Below are positions 15,507-24,685 of a stretch of DNA of 64,000 bases, piece by piece. A program made the position numbers and the translations under genes. The notes beneath the pieces were generated by a model. It was not told the DNA's origin, did not search any database, and worked only from the letters and a program-made list of their open reading frames with translations. This DNA is from Flavobacteriaceae bacterium (GTDB lineage: Bacteria > Bacteroidota > Bacteroidia > Flavobacteriales > Flavobacteriaceae): contig JALWTD010000019.1 in the NCBI GenBank assembly GCA_027082925.1, forward strand, positions 1-64,000, given 5' to 3'. How positions within the stretch are numbered: position 1 is the stretch's first letter; every line of letters starts with the position of its first letter.

Positions 15507-17948
15507 TTATATAAATCCACTACCTTTTGTTTCGTTATTATCACGTTGTCTTCTCGCTTTAGACTTATTTTTTCCGCCGCCAAATCGATACATAAATCCT
15601 AAATAAGCAGTTCTACTTTCCCAATTAAATTGCCCAGTTTGCGGATAAGGGTTTTCTGAACTAAATTTAAATTTCATACCTTCAAAAATGTCATTCACTC
15701 TAAAGTTAATAGTTCCTTTTCCTTTCAGCACTTTTAAGCTAGCACCGGTATTTATCATCCACATAGGGTCTACATTAAATTGAATGGACTTACCACCGCC
15801 TCTGTACATTGCAAATAGTTGAAAACGCAAGTTTTTAGATGCGGTAAAACTGTTGCTAAGTCTAAAGTTTAGTGCATTATTGGTAACTTCAAGTTGTTGC
15901 CCGTTTGCTATTCCGCTTTCTTTTTGTGTATACAAGTCAAAACTGGCATTGGTTCTCCACCATTTAGCTATTTTGTAGTTGCTCGAAAATTCAACTCCGT
16001 ATCTGTCATTACTATCAGCGTTGGTGTATGACAATTCTATTTTATCTTCATCTAATGGGTCAATATTTAAAATTCGGGTAATATTGTCGTTTACTCTTCT
16101 GTAAAAAGTACCTAAAGTAATAGAGCCTCTATTGTGTTGACGTGTGTAATTAAATTCAAAAGAGTTTGTAAACTGAGGTTTCAAATTGGGGTTACCAACC
16201 GATGTAATTTGCGGTGTACTCCATTCTCTAATAGGATTTACTTGTCCAATAGATGGTCTGTCAACTCTTCTGCTGTAACTCAATTGGAATTGATTTTTTT
16301 CAGAAGGATTAAAAGTTAAAAATGCAGAAGGGTATATAGAAAATATGTTGTCTTTATACGAAGCAGTTTCTAAGTTTTTAACAAAAGAAGCATCTACATT
16401 GTATTGCTCAAATCTAGCACCTAATTGCATAGATAATTTATCAAATTTTTGGTTGTAATTTACATATGCAGAGTAAATATCTCTATTGTATTTAAAATTT
16501 GAAGTTCCTCTGGCTACCGTTTCGTACCAACCGTTTCCATCATCAATTAAATTTCCATTACTATCATAAACAAACTCGTGTTGTGTAGTTGCATTATTGT
16601 TTTTTGTTTCTTGAATTCTCGCTTCAAGCCCAAGTTCTAGTTTTGAGTTTTTAGATAGTGGATTTGTGTAATCTAAATTAAGTAATGTTGTATTTCTATC
16701 ATTTGAAATAATATCAGTATAATTTCTTGTCAAATCATACGGATGAATAGTTTCTTTAAATGTTGCATTTTCAGGAGCATCAGATTTAGAGTAATTTGCC
16801 TCAAATTCTAAGTTATGTCCTTTTTTATCAAAATCTAACGAGTAATTAAAATTATACGTTTCAGAATTACTTTCGCTACGAGATATTGTAGGGCTATTGC
16901 TGTCAACTATATTGTTAAAAGTAACCAAGGTTAATCCTTCAAAGGTAGTTTTAGATTTATTTTGAATGGTATACACCGAAAGGGTATTTTTTTTGTTTAA
17001 ATACACATCGGCTCCAAACTTTAATAATTGAGAAGTTCTATCATTATTAAAGAAAAAGTCTTGAACAGAGTTATTATCAAATCGATCCATAACACCGTTG
17101 TTTTCTCTTACGCCATCGTTATATCCGTAATTTGCAAAGAAGTTAACAATACCGGTTTTAAAATTCATATCTAAAGAACCGTTAAATCGAGTATTTTCAC
17201 CTCTTGTTAGTCCGGTATTTATATTACCGTTAAAACCTAAATTTGAATTTTTGTGCAATACAATATTTATAATTCCACTCATTCCTTCCGGATTGTATTT
17301 GGCAGAAGGATTGGTAATTAATTCGATGGTTTTTATAGAGGTTGAAGGAATTTGTTGCAGTAATTGAGCTGCACTTATATTTGTAGGTTTGCCATCAACC
17401 AAAACGCGTACGTTTTCATTTCCTCTCAAGCTAACATTTCCTGTTTGGCTATCAACCGTTACAGAAGGTACATTATTTAGAAGTTCTGAAGCTGTTGTAC
17501 CTGCTGAAGTTAAATCTTTACCAACGGTTATAACTTTTCGGTCTATTTTTTGAGTTATTGTTGATGTTTCAGCAACTACTACCACTTCATCTAACGAAGT
17601 AGCTTCTTCTTCTAAAGAGATGGTTCCTAAATGAATTTTAAAGCTTGATTTGGTAATTGTTATTTTATGTGTTTTGGTTTTAAAACCTATAAATTGAATT
17701 TCAACAGTATGGTTTCCTTCAGGAATTTGTTTAATTATAAAATGTCCATTATCGTCGGTAATACCTCCGGTAATAGCTTTATTATTTACATCTTTAATCA
17801 CAATAGTTACATAAGGTAACGCTTGTTTTGATGTGGCATCTACGACTTTTCCCGAAATGACACCCGTTTTCGGATTGTTAATTGAAATGCTATTTGCTGA
17901 TGCAGTAATTGAAAAAATTAGACTACAAATTAATAATACTTTTCTCAT
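15507..17948 (-). CDS. TonB-dependent outer-membrane receptor (outer membrane beta-barrel family)
   Basis: 813 residues. After a signal peptide (1-18) comes a carboxypeptidase-regulatory-like beta-sandwich (GVISGKVVDATSKQALPYVTIVIKD, about 28-115), a plug domain (about 130-230 with NVRVLVDGKPTNISAAQLLQQIP and ELITNPSAKYNPEGMSGIINIVL), and a long beta-barrel rich in aromatic/polar strands. The family takes up ligands through the outer membrane using TonB energy. There is no SusD-like partner or substrate gene beside it, so the ligand is unknown. The 243 bases upstream hold no obvious operator. Confidence 0.92.
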   Translation of the reverse strand: MRKVLLICSLIFSITASANSISINNPKTGVISGKVVDATSKQALPYVTIVIKDVNNKAITGGITDDNGHFIIKQIPEGNHTVEIQFIGFKTKTHKITITKSSFKIHLGTISLEEEATSLDEVVVVAETSTITQKIDRKVITVGKDLTSAGTTASELLNNVPSVTVDSQTGNVSLRGNENVRVLVDGKPTNISAAQLLQQIPSTSIKTIELITNPSAKYNPEGMSGIINIVLHKNSNLGFNGNINTGLTRGENTRFNGSLDMNFKTGIVNFFANYGYNDGVRENNGVMDRFDNNSVQDFFFNNDRTSQLLKFGADVYLNKKNTLSVYTIQNKSKTTFEGLTLVTFNNIVDSNSPTISRSESNSETYNFNYSLDFDKKGHNLEFEANYSKSDAPENATFKETIHPYDLTRNYTDIISNDRNTTLLNLDYTNPLSKNSKLELGLEARIQETKNNNATTQHEFVYDSNGNLIDDGNGWYETVARGTSNFKYNRDIYSAYVNYNQKFDKLSMQLGARFEQYNVDASFVKNLETASYKDNIFSIYPSAFLTFNPSEKNQFQLSYSRRVDRPSIGQVNPIREWSTPQITSVGNPNLKPQFTNSFEFNYTRQHNRGSITLGTFYRRVNDNITRILNIDPLDEDKIELSYTNADSNDRYGVEFSSNYKIAKWWRTNASFDLYTQKESGIANGQQLEVTNNALNFRLSNSFTASKNLRFQLFAMYRGGGKSIQFNVDPMWMINTGASLKVLKGKGTINFRVNDIFEGMKFKFSSENPYPQTGQFNWESRTAYLGFMYRFGGGKNKSKARRQRDNNETKGSGFI

Positions 17949-18191
17949 TAGTTAAATGTTAGCTGTTTTTATTAGTTGTATTTGTGTTGTGTTATAAAAG
18001 AGTACTGTCTTTTAGCATTCCATAACACGCGTTTTGAAGCGTTTCTTGCTATTAATTGAATGTTGTTTCTTCTTTGATTTTCCATAATTTTGAGTATAGT
18101 TTTTTTAAAATTCTACTTTGTTTTGTGTTTAAGAGACTATTATGGAAACATAATGTTACGCTGTTTAACATACTTTAACTAATTTTAACAA

Positions 18192-18554
18192 ATGGATAAA
18201 AAAACTTTGGTAATTGGTGCTTCAGAAAATAGGAACAGATATGCAAATAGAGCAATTAGAAGTCTTTTAAATAACGGTATTGATGTGGTTGCCTTAGGAA
18301 GAAAAAAAGGAGTTGTTGAAGGTGTAGAAATTGAAGTAGAAAAGAAATATTACAAAAATATACATACGGTTACGTTGTATGTAAATACTAAAAATCAAGT
18401 TGAATTTTATAACTATATAATTGATTTGAAGCCTAAAAGAGTCATTTTTAATCCCGGTACAGAAAACAATTTTTTTGAACAATTATTAACCAAAAATAAT
18501 ATTGAAGCTGAGAATGCTTGTACCTTGGTGTTACTGAGTTTAAACAGTTATTAA
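18192..18554 (+). CDS. CoA-binding domain protein
   Basis: 120 residues. The start MDKKTLVIGASENRNRYANRAI carries the Rossmann-type G-A-S-x-N motif of the CoA_binding_2 family (YccU-like), and IFNPGTEN near residue 90 is the second family motif. It is a stand-alone nucleotide-binding domain; family members bind CoA, but no reaction is established. It is alone on the + strand and ends one base before the convergent cyclase-family gene. Confidence 0.85.
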   Translation: MDKKTLVIGASENRNRYANRAIRSLLNNGIDVVALGRKKGVVEGVEIEVEKKYYKNIHTVTLYVNTKNQVEFYNYIIDLKPKRVIFNPGTENNFFEQLLTKNNIEAENACTLVLLSLNSY

Positions 18555-18555
18555 T

Positions 18556-19323
18556 TTAATTGGTGTCTAATATAGCAACAACTCTTGCAGGAGCTGCAGA
18601 GCCACCAACAATTTTAAGAGGAAAAACAGCCACAGTAAATCCGCTATAAGGCAGTTTGTCTAAATTAACAAGTTGCTCTATATGACAGTATTCTTTGTTT
18701 TTTCCAACTAAATGTGCATTCCAAAATATTTCAGCACTTTTAGTTTCTTTGGCTTTTTTTATTTGGTAAGGTAGTGGCAAATCCCATCCCCAAGCATCTA
18801 TTCCCATTACTTTTATACCTTTATTAATTAGCCATTCTGTTGCTTTGGCACTCATTCCTGTTCCCTTTTTATGAAAATCTTTTGTACCGTTAAATTTATC
18901 TCTACCTGTTTTAATAAGCACAATCATTCCTTCTTTTAGCACTAACTTTTCACGATTTAGAAAATCTTTAATATCGTCAACTGTAATTTCATCAAAATCT
19001 TGTTTATGAGCCATATCTATTACAATCCCTTTATTAAAACACCATTCTAATGGAATTTGATCAATTGTTTTAGCAGGTTTTCCGTTACAAGTTGGCGCAT
19101 AATGCCAAGGAGCATCTATATGTGTGGTTGCATGTACGCCCATATTTACAATGGTGTCATCAGCCCAACCAATAAAGTTTTTAGGAAATAATTTAAAAGG
19201 TAATCCCAGTAAACGGATTAACCATTTAGCCTTGTGATGAGGTTTGTGTTTAATTTTAACTCTCATAAACCAAGGATCGTTTTTATTATATTTAATAGGT
19301 TTTGATAAGTCTATAATTTTCAT
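18556..19323 (-). CDS. Cyclase/kynurenine formamidase-like hydrolase
   Basis: 255 residues. The metal site HATTHIDAPWH (His64, His68, Asp70, His74) matches the HxxTHxDxPxH signature of the PF04199 cyclase family, which includes kynurenine formamidase and isatin hydrolase. The later segment MIVLIKTGRDKF and GIDAWGWDLP are also conserved in the family. No tryptophan-catabolism genes are nearby, so the substrate is not assigned. It is 64 bases downstream of the methyltransferase gene. Confidence 0.85.
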   Translation of the reverse strand: MKIIDLSKPIKYNKNDPWFMRVKIKHKPHHKAKWLIRLLGLPFKLFPKNFIGWADDTIVNMGVHATTHIDAPWHYAPTCNGKPAKTIDQIPLEWCFNKGIVIDMAHKQDFDEITVDDIKDFLNREKLVLKEGMIVLIKTGRDKFNGTKDFHKKGTGMSAKATEWLINKGIKVMGIDAWGWDLPLPYQIKKAKETKSAEIFWNAHLVGKNKEYCHIEQLVNLDKLPYSGFTVAVFPLKIVGGSAAPARVVAILDTN

Positions 19324-19387
19324 TTTATCACATATTTATATCCGAAAGGTAGATTTTTTAGCAATTTAAATAAAGTTTTATTTAAAT

Positions 19388-20005
19388 TTATTTTTTACAC
19401 ACCATTAAAAATAAAGGATACTTTTTAATAGTGTTATTTACCTCTTTTTCAATAGTAAAGCAAATATTGTAATGCACCATTTTAAATCCGTGATCTATTA
19501 AAAGCTGACTTAATTTTGCTTTGTCAAACCCATTGTGTCCCACAAACTGAGGTTGGTTTGCATGAAATGAGCCATCTTCTGCCACAAGGTCTGCAATGCA
19601 TAAATAACCATCATCTTTTAAAAGTGAAGCAAAGCGTTTCGCAGCTTTATTTAAGTCAACAATGTGATGAAGTGTCATTAGCGTGTAAATCATGTTAAAT
19701 GTATCGTGGAGGGTATCTTTTTCTAGTAAATCTGCTAAAATGGGGTTGAAATTTTTTAACGATTGATTTTTTATTTTTTCATTTAAAACTGTTATCATTC
19801 CTTCTGAAGTATCAGAAAGTGTAATGCTTTTAAAAGAATCTTTTAAAAAATAACTAAGAAGTCCGGTTCCACACCCAAATTCTAGAGCAGTCCAATTTTT
19901 GTTAGGGTTTAAATAACGTTTAATTTCTTTGGCAATTATTTTGGCGCGTTCTACTTTTAGCGGGTCGTTATCCCAATTTTCAGCTTTTTTATCAAAGTGT
20001 TCCAT
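19388..20005 (-). CDS. Class I SAM-dependent methyltransferase
   Basis: 205 residues with the SAM motif I TALEFGCGTGLLSYFL (39-54), an acidic motif II (LSDTSEGMI) and LMTLHHIVDLNKAAK, typical of ubiE-like small-molecule methyltransferases. The C-terminus reads like a dimer or substrate-lid region. The acceptor is unknown. It starts 3 bases after the rnz stop and is the sixth gene of the pyrR operon. Confidence 0.85.
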   Translation of the reverse strand: MEHFDKKAENWDNDPLKVERAKIIAKEIKRYLNPNKNWTALEFGCGTGLLSYFLKDSFKSITLSDTSEGMITVLNEKIKNQSLKNFNPILADLLEKDTLHDTFNMIYTLMTLHHIVDLNKAAKRFASLLKDDGYLCIADLVAEDGSFHANQPQFVGHNGFDKAKLSQLLIDHGFKMVHYNICFTIEKEVNNTIKKYPLFLMVCKK

Positions 20006-20008
20006 GGT

Positions 20009-20926
20009 TTATAAAATATCATAGGTTTCACCTTCTTTAGCTAAAAGAACATTTTTAAAAACTTCTTGAGCTTCTGTTTTAAAAGGTTCTTTGCTTTTAT
20101 ATCTACTGCTAAAGTGCCCTAAAATTAATTGTTTTACATTGGCTTTTTTTGCAATAGTTGCAGCTTGTAATGCGGTAGCATGCTTTGTAGATTCAGCCAA
20201 GTTTTCTTTGTCTTTTAAAAAAGTAGCTTCATGATATAAGCAGCTTACATTTTTTATAAGAGGAATAATTTCTTCAAAATACGAAGTGTCACTACAAAAA
20301 GCATAGCTTTTAGGTGCTGGCGGATTTGTAGTAAGTGTTTTATTTTCTAGTGTAGTGCCATTTTCTAAAATATAATCTTTCCCATTTTTTAGGTTTTGAT
20401 AATCGCAAATTTTAATTTCTTGATGTTGGTTAATGGCATTTAGGTTTAATTTACGCTCACCTAATTTTTCTTTAAATAAAAAACCGTTTGTGTAAACTCT
20501 ATGATTTAAAGGTATGGTGTGTACTTCAACTTTTAAATCTTCAAAAATAAGCTCACTTTTTTTTGAGGTTAATTCATGAAAAAGTAAGGGATAATTTGTC
20601 CAAGAATTTGACAGCTTAAGTTGTAGTGTAATAATTTCTTTAATTCCTTTAGGGCCATAAATATGTAACTCAGATTCTCTGTTTAGAAGTCTAAACGAAG
20701 AAATTAATCCAATCAACCCAAAAAAGTGATCGCCGTGCAAATGAGAAATAAAAATGTGTTTAATTTTTGAAAATTTAACACCGTATTTTCTCAACTGTAC
20801 TTGCGTACCTTCTCCACAATCAATTAAGAAAGAATGATTTTTAATTTGTAATACTTGTGCAGTTGGATGTGAGTTAACTCTAGGTGAAGCAGAGTGACAT
20901 CCTAAAATGGTGAGTTTTAAACTCAT
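20009..20926 (-). CDS. rnz: Ribonuclease Z
   Basis: 305 residues, metallo-beta-lactamase fold. The zinc motif HLHGDH is at His62, His64, Asp66 and His67, with later ligands in FCSDTSYFEEI, YHEATF and LGHFSSRY. It matches tRNase Z, the endonuclease that trims tRNA 3' ends. The ATG overlaps the stop of the preceding small gene by 4 bases (ATGA). Confidence 0.95.
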   Translation of the reverse strand: MSLKLTILGCHSASPRVNSHPTAQVLQIKNHSFLIDCGEGTQVQLRKYGVKFSKIKHIFISHLHGDHFFGLIGLISSFRLLNRESELHIYGPKGIKEIITLQLKLSNSWTNYPLLFHELTSKKSELIFEDLKVEVHTIPLNHRVYTNGFLFKEKLGERKLNLNAINQHQEIKICDYQNLKNGKDYILENGTTLENKTLTTNPPAPKSYAFCSDTSYFEEIIPLIKNVSCLYHEATFLKDKENLAESTKHATALQAATIAKKANVKQLILGHFSSRYKSKEPFKTEAQEVFKNVLLAKEGETYDIL

Positions 20927-21285
20927 CTAATAATTAATCTTTTTGATATAATCTCGGTATCGGATTGAATGCAATAAATGTACATTCCTTTCGTTAAATT
21001 ATTTCTATAGAAGGGTATTGAGTTATTTCCAATTTTTGTTTCCAACTTTTCTAAGTAAACAGTTTTACCTAGTAAATTTTTAACAGAAAACTCAACCATT
21101 TGTACTTTTGTAGAAATAAAATTGATTTTAGTTTGAACATTGAACGGATTTGGTGAGGCAGAAATAGTTAGGATTGTTTTTTGATGCACATCATTACTAG
21201 CAACAACATTCCGGTTTTCGCTTTGTTGACCAAAGGAAAATGTAAACGAAAGTAAAAAAGTTATTAAAAGTAGTTTTTTCATCAA
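20923..21285 (-). CDS. Minimal secreted protein with T9SS type A sorting domain
   Basis: 120 residues. A signal peptide (1-19, MMKKLLLITFLLSFTFSFG) and a spacer of about 20 residues lead straight into a type A C-terminal domain: ISASPNPFNVQTKINF (41-56), VKNLLGKTVY, NLTKGMYIYCI and the basic end ISKRLIIR. In other proteins this domain directs a large passenger through the type IX secretion system; here there is no room for a passenger. A second ATG one codon later is an equal start. It lies between the STAS-like gene and rnz. Confidence 0.8.
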   Translation of the reverse strand: MMKKLLLITFLLSFTFSFGQQSENRNVVASNDVHQKTILTISASPNPFNVQTKINFISTKVQMVEFSVKNLLGKTVYLEKLETKIGNNSIPFYRNNLTKGMYIYCIQSDTEIISKRLIIR

Positions 21286-21298
21286 TAAGCATCTATTA

Positions 21299-21631
21299 TT
21301 AAAATCCTAAATCACGTTCTATAGCATCTATTTCTAGTATATCTAAAGCTTCTGTTAGCGTTGGAACAACGTTTAATTCTTCAGGTAAACTGTCAACATC
21401 AACATATTTAGAAACAATCACAAAACTTGTGCCATTTTTTTTATGTTGTTCGCTTAACGTCAAAAATAGTAATATTTCTTTAATTGTGGTGTTAAATTTT
21501 TCAGAAAAATCTATAATTAGGTGTTTATTGTTAAAATCAAGGTATTTATTTTTGAATTCATGGTAAAATTCTTCAACGGAGTTTTGTGAAGGTTTTACAA
21601 GGGTATAATCTTTATTTTCTGTAATAATCAT
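21299..21631 (-). CDS. STAS-like small protein
   Basis: 110 residues with an alternating beta/alpha pattern (NKHLIIDFSEKFNTTIKEILLFLTLSEQHKKNGTSF, then VVPTLTEALDILEIDAIERDLGF) that resembles anti-sigma-factor antagonist/STAS domains. I remember homologues directly before rnz in other Flavobacteriaceae, sometimes mislabelled as ribonuclease Z. It has no metal-binding His motif, so it is not a nuclease. It starts 2 bases after the pyrB stop. Confidence 0.65.
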   Translation of the reverse strand: MIITENKDYTLVKPSQNSVEEFYHEFKNKYLDFNNKHLIIDFSEKFNTTIKEILLFLTLSEQHKKNGTSFVIVSKYVDVDSLPEELNVVPTLTEALDILEIDAIERDLGF

Positions 21632-21633
21632 AA

Positions 21634-22566
21634 TTACTTTCGTTCAATTTGTTGTGCCAATAAATAAATAACAGCCATTCTAATTGCAACACCGTTTTCA
21701 ACCTGATTTAGAATAATAGATTGACTGTTGTCTGCCACATCACTTGTTAATTCAACACCTCTATTTATAGGTCCGGGGTGCATAATTACAATTTCTTTAT
21801 CAAGTGAATCTAGCATTTTTTTATTAATACCAAATAGCTTTGTATATTCTCTGGTAGAAGGGAAGTAGTTGGTAGCCATACGCTCATTTTGCACTCTTAA
21901 CACATTTGCAACATCGCACCATTCCAAAGCTTTTTTAATATTGGTTTCAACGCCTACACCTAAACTTTCAATGTATTTTGGGATTAAAGTTTTAGGACCA
22001 CATACTTTAACCTCTGCTCCTTGTAATTTTAGTGCATAAATATTAGAAAGTGCTACCCTTGAATGTAAAATGTCGCCAAGAATAATTACTTTTTTACCTT
22101 TTACACTACCTAATTTTTCTCGAATAGAATAAGAGTCTAGCAGCGCTTGTGTTGGATGTTCATGAGTTCCGTCTCCGGCGTTAATTATTTTTGCATTTAC
22201 ATGTTTTGATAAAAAATCACAAGCGCCAACATGCGGATGTCTCATCACAATGAGATCTACTTTCATAGACAAAATGTTATTTGCCGTATCTATTAGGGTT
22301 TCACCTTTTTTTACAGAAGATTGACTTGCAGAAAAATTAATAATATCTGCAGAAAGGCGTTTTTCTGCAAGTTCAAAAGAAAGTTTTGTACGAGTGCTGT
22401 TTTCAAAAAATAAATTTGCAATGGTAATATCTCTAAGCGAAGGAACTTTCTTTATAGGTCTGTTAATTACCTCTTTAAAGTGATCAGCAGTGCTAAAAAT
22501 CAAGTCAATATCAGCTTTAGTTAAGTGTTTTATACCCAATAAATGTTGTACGCTTAATTGATTCAT
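21634..22566 (-). CDS. pyrB: Aspartate carbamoyltransferase catalytic subunit
   Basis: 310 residues. The carbamoyl-phosphate motif FENSTRTK is at 55-61, HPTQALLD at 137-144 and the aspartate-loop HPGPINRGVEL near 265. It makes N-carbamoyl-L-aspartate, the first committed step of pyrimidine synthesis. No pyrI follows. It is 6 bases from pyrR. Confidence 0.96.
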   Translation of the reverse strand: MNQLSVQHLLGIKHLTKADIDLIFSTADHFKEVINRPIKKVPSLRDITIANLFFENSTRTKLSFELAEKRLSADIINFSASQSSVKKGETLIDTANNILSMKVDLIVMRHPHVGACDFLSKHVNAKIINAGDGTHEHPTQALLDSYSIREKLGSVKGKKVIILGDILHSRVALSNIYALKLQGAEVKVCGPKTLIPKYIESLGVGVETNIKKALEWCDVANVLRVQNERMATNYFPSTREYTKLFGINKKMLDSLDKEIVIMHPGPINRGVELTSDVADNSQSIILNQVENGVAIRMAVIYLLAQQIERK

Positions 22567-22572
22567 AGTCGG

Positions 22573-23112
22573 TTAATTATTAATGAGATATACAGCATCT
22601 TTTTCATTGTTATCTTTCCATTGCACAATTACTTTTTCCTGATTTATTGCGTCAACTTGTCTTCCTTTATAAGTAGGTTGAATAGGTAAATGTCTGCTAA
22701 ATCTACGATCAATTAACACTAATAATTCTATTTCTGTAGGTCTTCCAAAAGATTGAATTGCAGTAAGAGCTGCTCTAATGCTTCTTCCTGAAAAGAGTAC
22801 ATCATCTATAAAAACAACCCTTTTGTCTTCTACCACAAAGTCTATGGTTGTTTTGTTTGCTTCAACCGGAGATTCCCTTCTTCTAAAATCGTCTCTATAA
22901 AAAGTAATGTCTAAAGCTCCAAGCTGAATGTTAGAAATCCCGTAGTCGTTTCTTAAAATAGTTACCAATCGTTTTGCAAAAAAGATACCTCTAGGTTGTA
23001 AGCCTATTAAAACAGTATTTTTAAAATGGGTATGATTTTCAATTAATTGGCAAGCCAATCTATGGAGAATTATATGAATTTCTTTAGAGTTAAGTAGTAT
23101 TTTTGCACTCAT
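22573..23112 (-). CDS. pyrR: PyrR bifunctional regulator/uracil phosphoribosyltransferase
   Basis: 179 residues. The PRPP-binding motif RVVFIDDVLFSGRS (98-110) and ALDITFYRDDFRR (66-78) are diagnostic for PyrR. In Firmicutes it binds pyr mRNA; in Bacteroidota the mode is less clear. It leads a six-gene operon (pyrR-pyrB-STAS-like-T9SS protein-rnz-methyltransferase). A small hairpin lies 7 bases before the start codon (23120-23134), downstream of a -7 box. Confidence 0.95.
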   Translation of the reverse strand: MSAKILLNSKEIHIILHRLACQLIENHTHFKNTVLIGLQPRGIFFAKRLVTILRNDYGISNIQLGALDITFYRDDFRRRESPVEANKTTIDFVVEDKRVVFIDDVLFSGRSIRAALTAIQSFGRPTEIELLVLIDRRFSRHLPIQPTYKGRQVDAINQEKVIVQWKDNNEKDAVYLINN

Positions 23113-23119
23113 TTGGTTG

Positions 23120-23134
23120 CCAAACGTTGTTTGG
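23120..23134 (-). promoter_or_regulatory. Hairpin in the pyrR leader
   Basis: CCAAAC (23120-23125) and GTTTGG (23129-23134) form a 6-bp perfect stem with a 3-base loop, placed at or just after the inferred transcription start and 7 bases before the pyrR ATG. It may affect initiation of translation or be an operator. Confidence 0.4.
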
Positions 23135-23138
23135 AATA

Positions 23139-23146
23139 CAAATATA
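23139..23146 (-). promoter_or_regulatory. -7 box (TATATTTG) for the pyrR operon
   Basis: On the minus strand TATATTTG fits the consensus, 26 bases before the pyrR ATG. No clear -33 TTG was seen. Confidence 0.55.
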
Positions 23147-23253
23147 AAGTATTTTGTTAATTAATTTGTTAAAAACATTTAGAATATTACCGTAGAATTA
23201 GAATCTAGTTCTTGTACTTTTATTCTAAACTAGAAATAACGCTTTGTGCAGCT

Positions 23254-24639
23254 ATGCCTTTAACTCCAAAAGAAAATAATATTCCCTTATCTAAATTTGA
23301 ATCAATGCTTAAGACCGACAGTATCTATTTTTTCGATTCTGTTGAGTTTGAAGAAATTATACATTATTATATCGATATAGGAAAAGGAGCCTTAGCTAAG
23401 AAGGCTATAAAATTAGGTCTAAAACAACATCCAAACTCAATAATAATTAAGTTATTACAGGCCGAATTGCTAATTTTTGAAGGGCTTTTTGAAGAAGCAT
23501 CTTTTTTACTAAAAGAAATTCAAGCTATAGAACCCACAAATAGCGAAGTATACGTTCAACAAGCAAGTATTAATTCCAAAAATGGAAATCACCATAAAGC
23601 TATAGCGTTACTGCAAACAGCTTTTGAGTGTACAGATGATGAAATAGATGTATTGTCACTCATAGGAATGGAATACCTCTTTTTAGATAATTTTGAAGCC
23701 GCACGGTTGAGTTTTGAAAAATGTTTAGAGGTAGATTATGAAGATTATTCTTCGCTGTATAATATTGTGTACTGTTTTGATATGGAAAAAAAACATGCAG
23801 AAGCAATAGTATACCTCACAAAATATATAGATACCAATCCTTATTGCGAAATTGCTTGGCATCAGTTGGGAAGACAGTATTTCATACAAGAAAAGTATGA
23901 AGAAGCCCTCCAAGCATTTGACTATGCCGTTGTAATTGACGAGTATTTTGTTGGAGCCTATTTAGAAAAAGCAAAAACCTTAGAACAACTTAAAAAGTAC
24001 AAAGAGGCTATTGAAAATTACAAGATTACAATAGCGTTAGAAGACCCAACCTCATTCGCTTTTCTTAGAATTGGTGAATGTTACGAGAAACTTAACAAAA
24101 ACACATTGGCAATTTTATTTTTTAAAAAAGCATTGCATGAAGATCCTTTGTTAGATAAAGGTTGGTTTATGCTCGCCAGCTTACACCTCAAAAAAAATAA
24201 TTTACGAAAAGCACTTTATTGTATTAAAAAAACCATTGAAATTGACGAGCAAAACAGCTTGTATTGGAGAAAATATGCCGAGATTAATATAAAACTCAAT
24301 TTTTATGAAGAAGCCGTAAAGGCATTTCAGCAATGTTTGGTATTGGACGATTTAGAACTGGATGTTTGGATAGGCTTAAGCGATGCTCTTTGCCTTTTGG
24401 AAGAGTACGAAGAAGCGCTGGTGAATTTAATTGAAGCAGCGACCATTTTTAACAATTTTTCGGAAATTAACTATAGAATAAGCGGACTGTATTTTAAGTT
24501 TGAAAATGTAAATAAAGGAGCTAATTACTTAGAAAAAGCACTTGAAGAAAACTACGAATACCATATTATTTTGAAAGAACTTTTCCCAAACGTCTACACT
24601 TTAAAAATAGTGCAAGATATTATTAAAAATTTCAAATAA
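23254..24639 (+). CDS. Tetratricopeptide repeat protein
   Basis: 461 residues from the ATG at 23254; the frame is open to 23212 but homologues I recall begin near MPLTPKENNIPLSKFESML. At least ten TPR-like helical pairs follow from about residue 40 (for example NSEVYVQQASINSKNGNHHKAIALLQTAFE and AWHQLGRQYFIQEKYEEALQAFDYAV). There is no signal peptide, so it is a cytosolic scaffold. Partners unknown. It is 46 bases before the first DUF368 gene but that gene has its own -7 box. Confidence 0.88.
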   Translation: MPLTPKENNIPLSKFESMLKTDSIYFFDSVEFEEIIHYYIDIGKGALAKKAIKLGLKQHPNSIIIKLLQAELLIFEGLFEEASFLLKEIQAIEPTNSEVYVQQASINSKNGNHHKAIALLQTAFECTDDEIDVLSLIGMEYLFLDNFEAARLSFEKCLEVDYEDYSSLYNIVYCFDMEKKHAEAIVYLTKYIDTNPYCEIAWHQLGRQYFIQEKYEEALQAFDYAVVIDEYFVGAYLEKAKTLEQLKKYKEAIENYKITIALEDPTSFAFLRIGECYEKLNKNTLAILFFKKALHEDPLLDKGWFMLASLHLKKNNLRKALYCIKKTIEIDEQNSLYWRKYAEINIKLNFYEEAVKAFQQCLVLDDLELDVWIGLSDALCLLEEYEEALVNLIEAATIFNNFSEINYRISGLYFKFENVNKGANYLEKALEENYEYHIILKELFPNVYTLKIVQDIIKNFK

Positions 24640-24657
24640 TCATTTGTATAAAAATGT

Positions 24658-24665
24658 TACATTTG
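24658..24665 (+). promoter_or_regulatory. -7 box (TACATTTG) for the DUF368 genes
   Basis: TACATTTG lies 21 bases before the start codon at 24686. The nearest TTTG (24643-24646) is only 11 bases upstream, too near for a normal -33. Confidence 0.45.
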
Positions 24666-24685
24666 TGATATAACAGATACTACAA

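Noticed and set aside
17972-18085. A 37-codon minus-strand frame (starting MENQRRNNIQ) upstream of the TonB receptor gene
   Set aside because: A frame of this length arises by chance in such AT-rich DNA, and there is no motif, signal or tight coupling to support it.
21299-21631. Calling the small gene before rnz a ribonuclease Z
   Set aside because: It has no metallo-beta-lactamase motif; the real rnz is the gene at 20009-20926.
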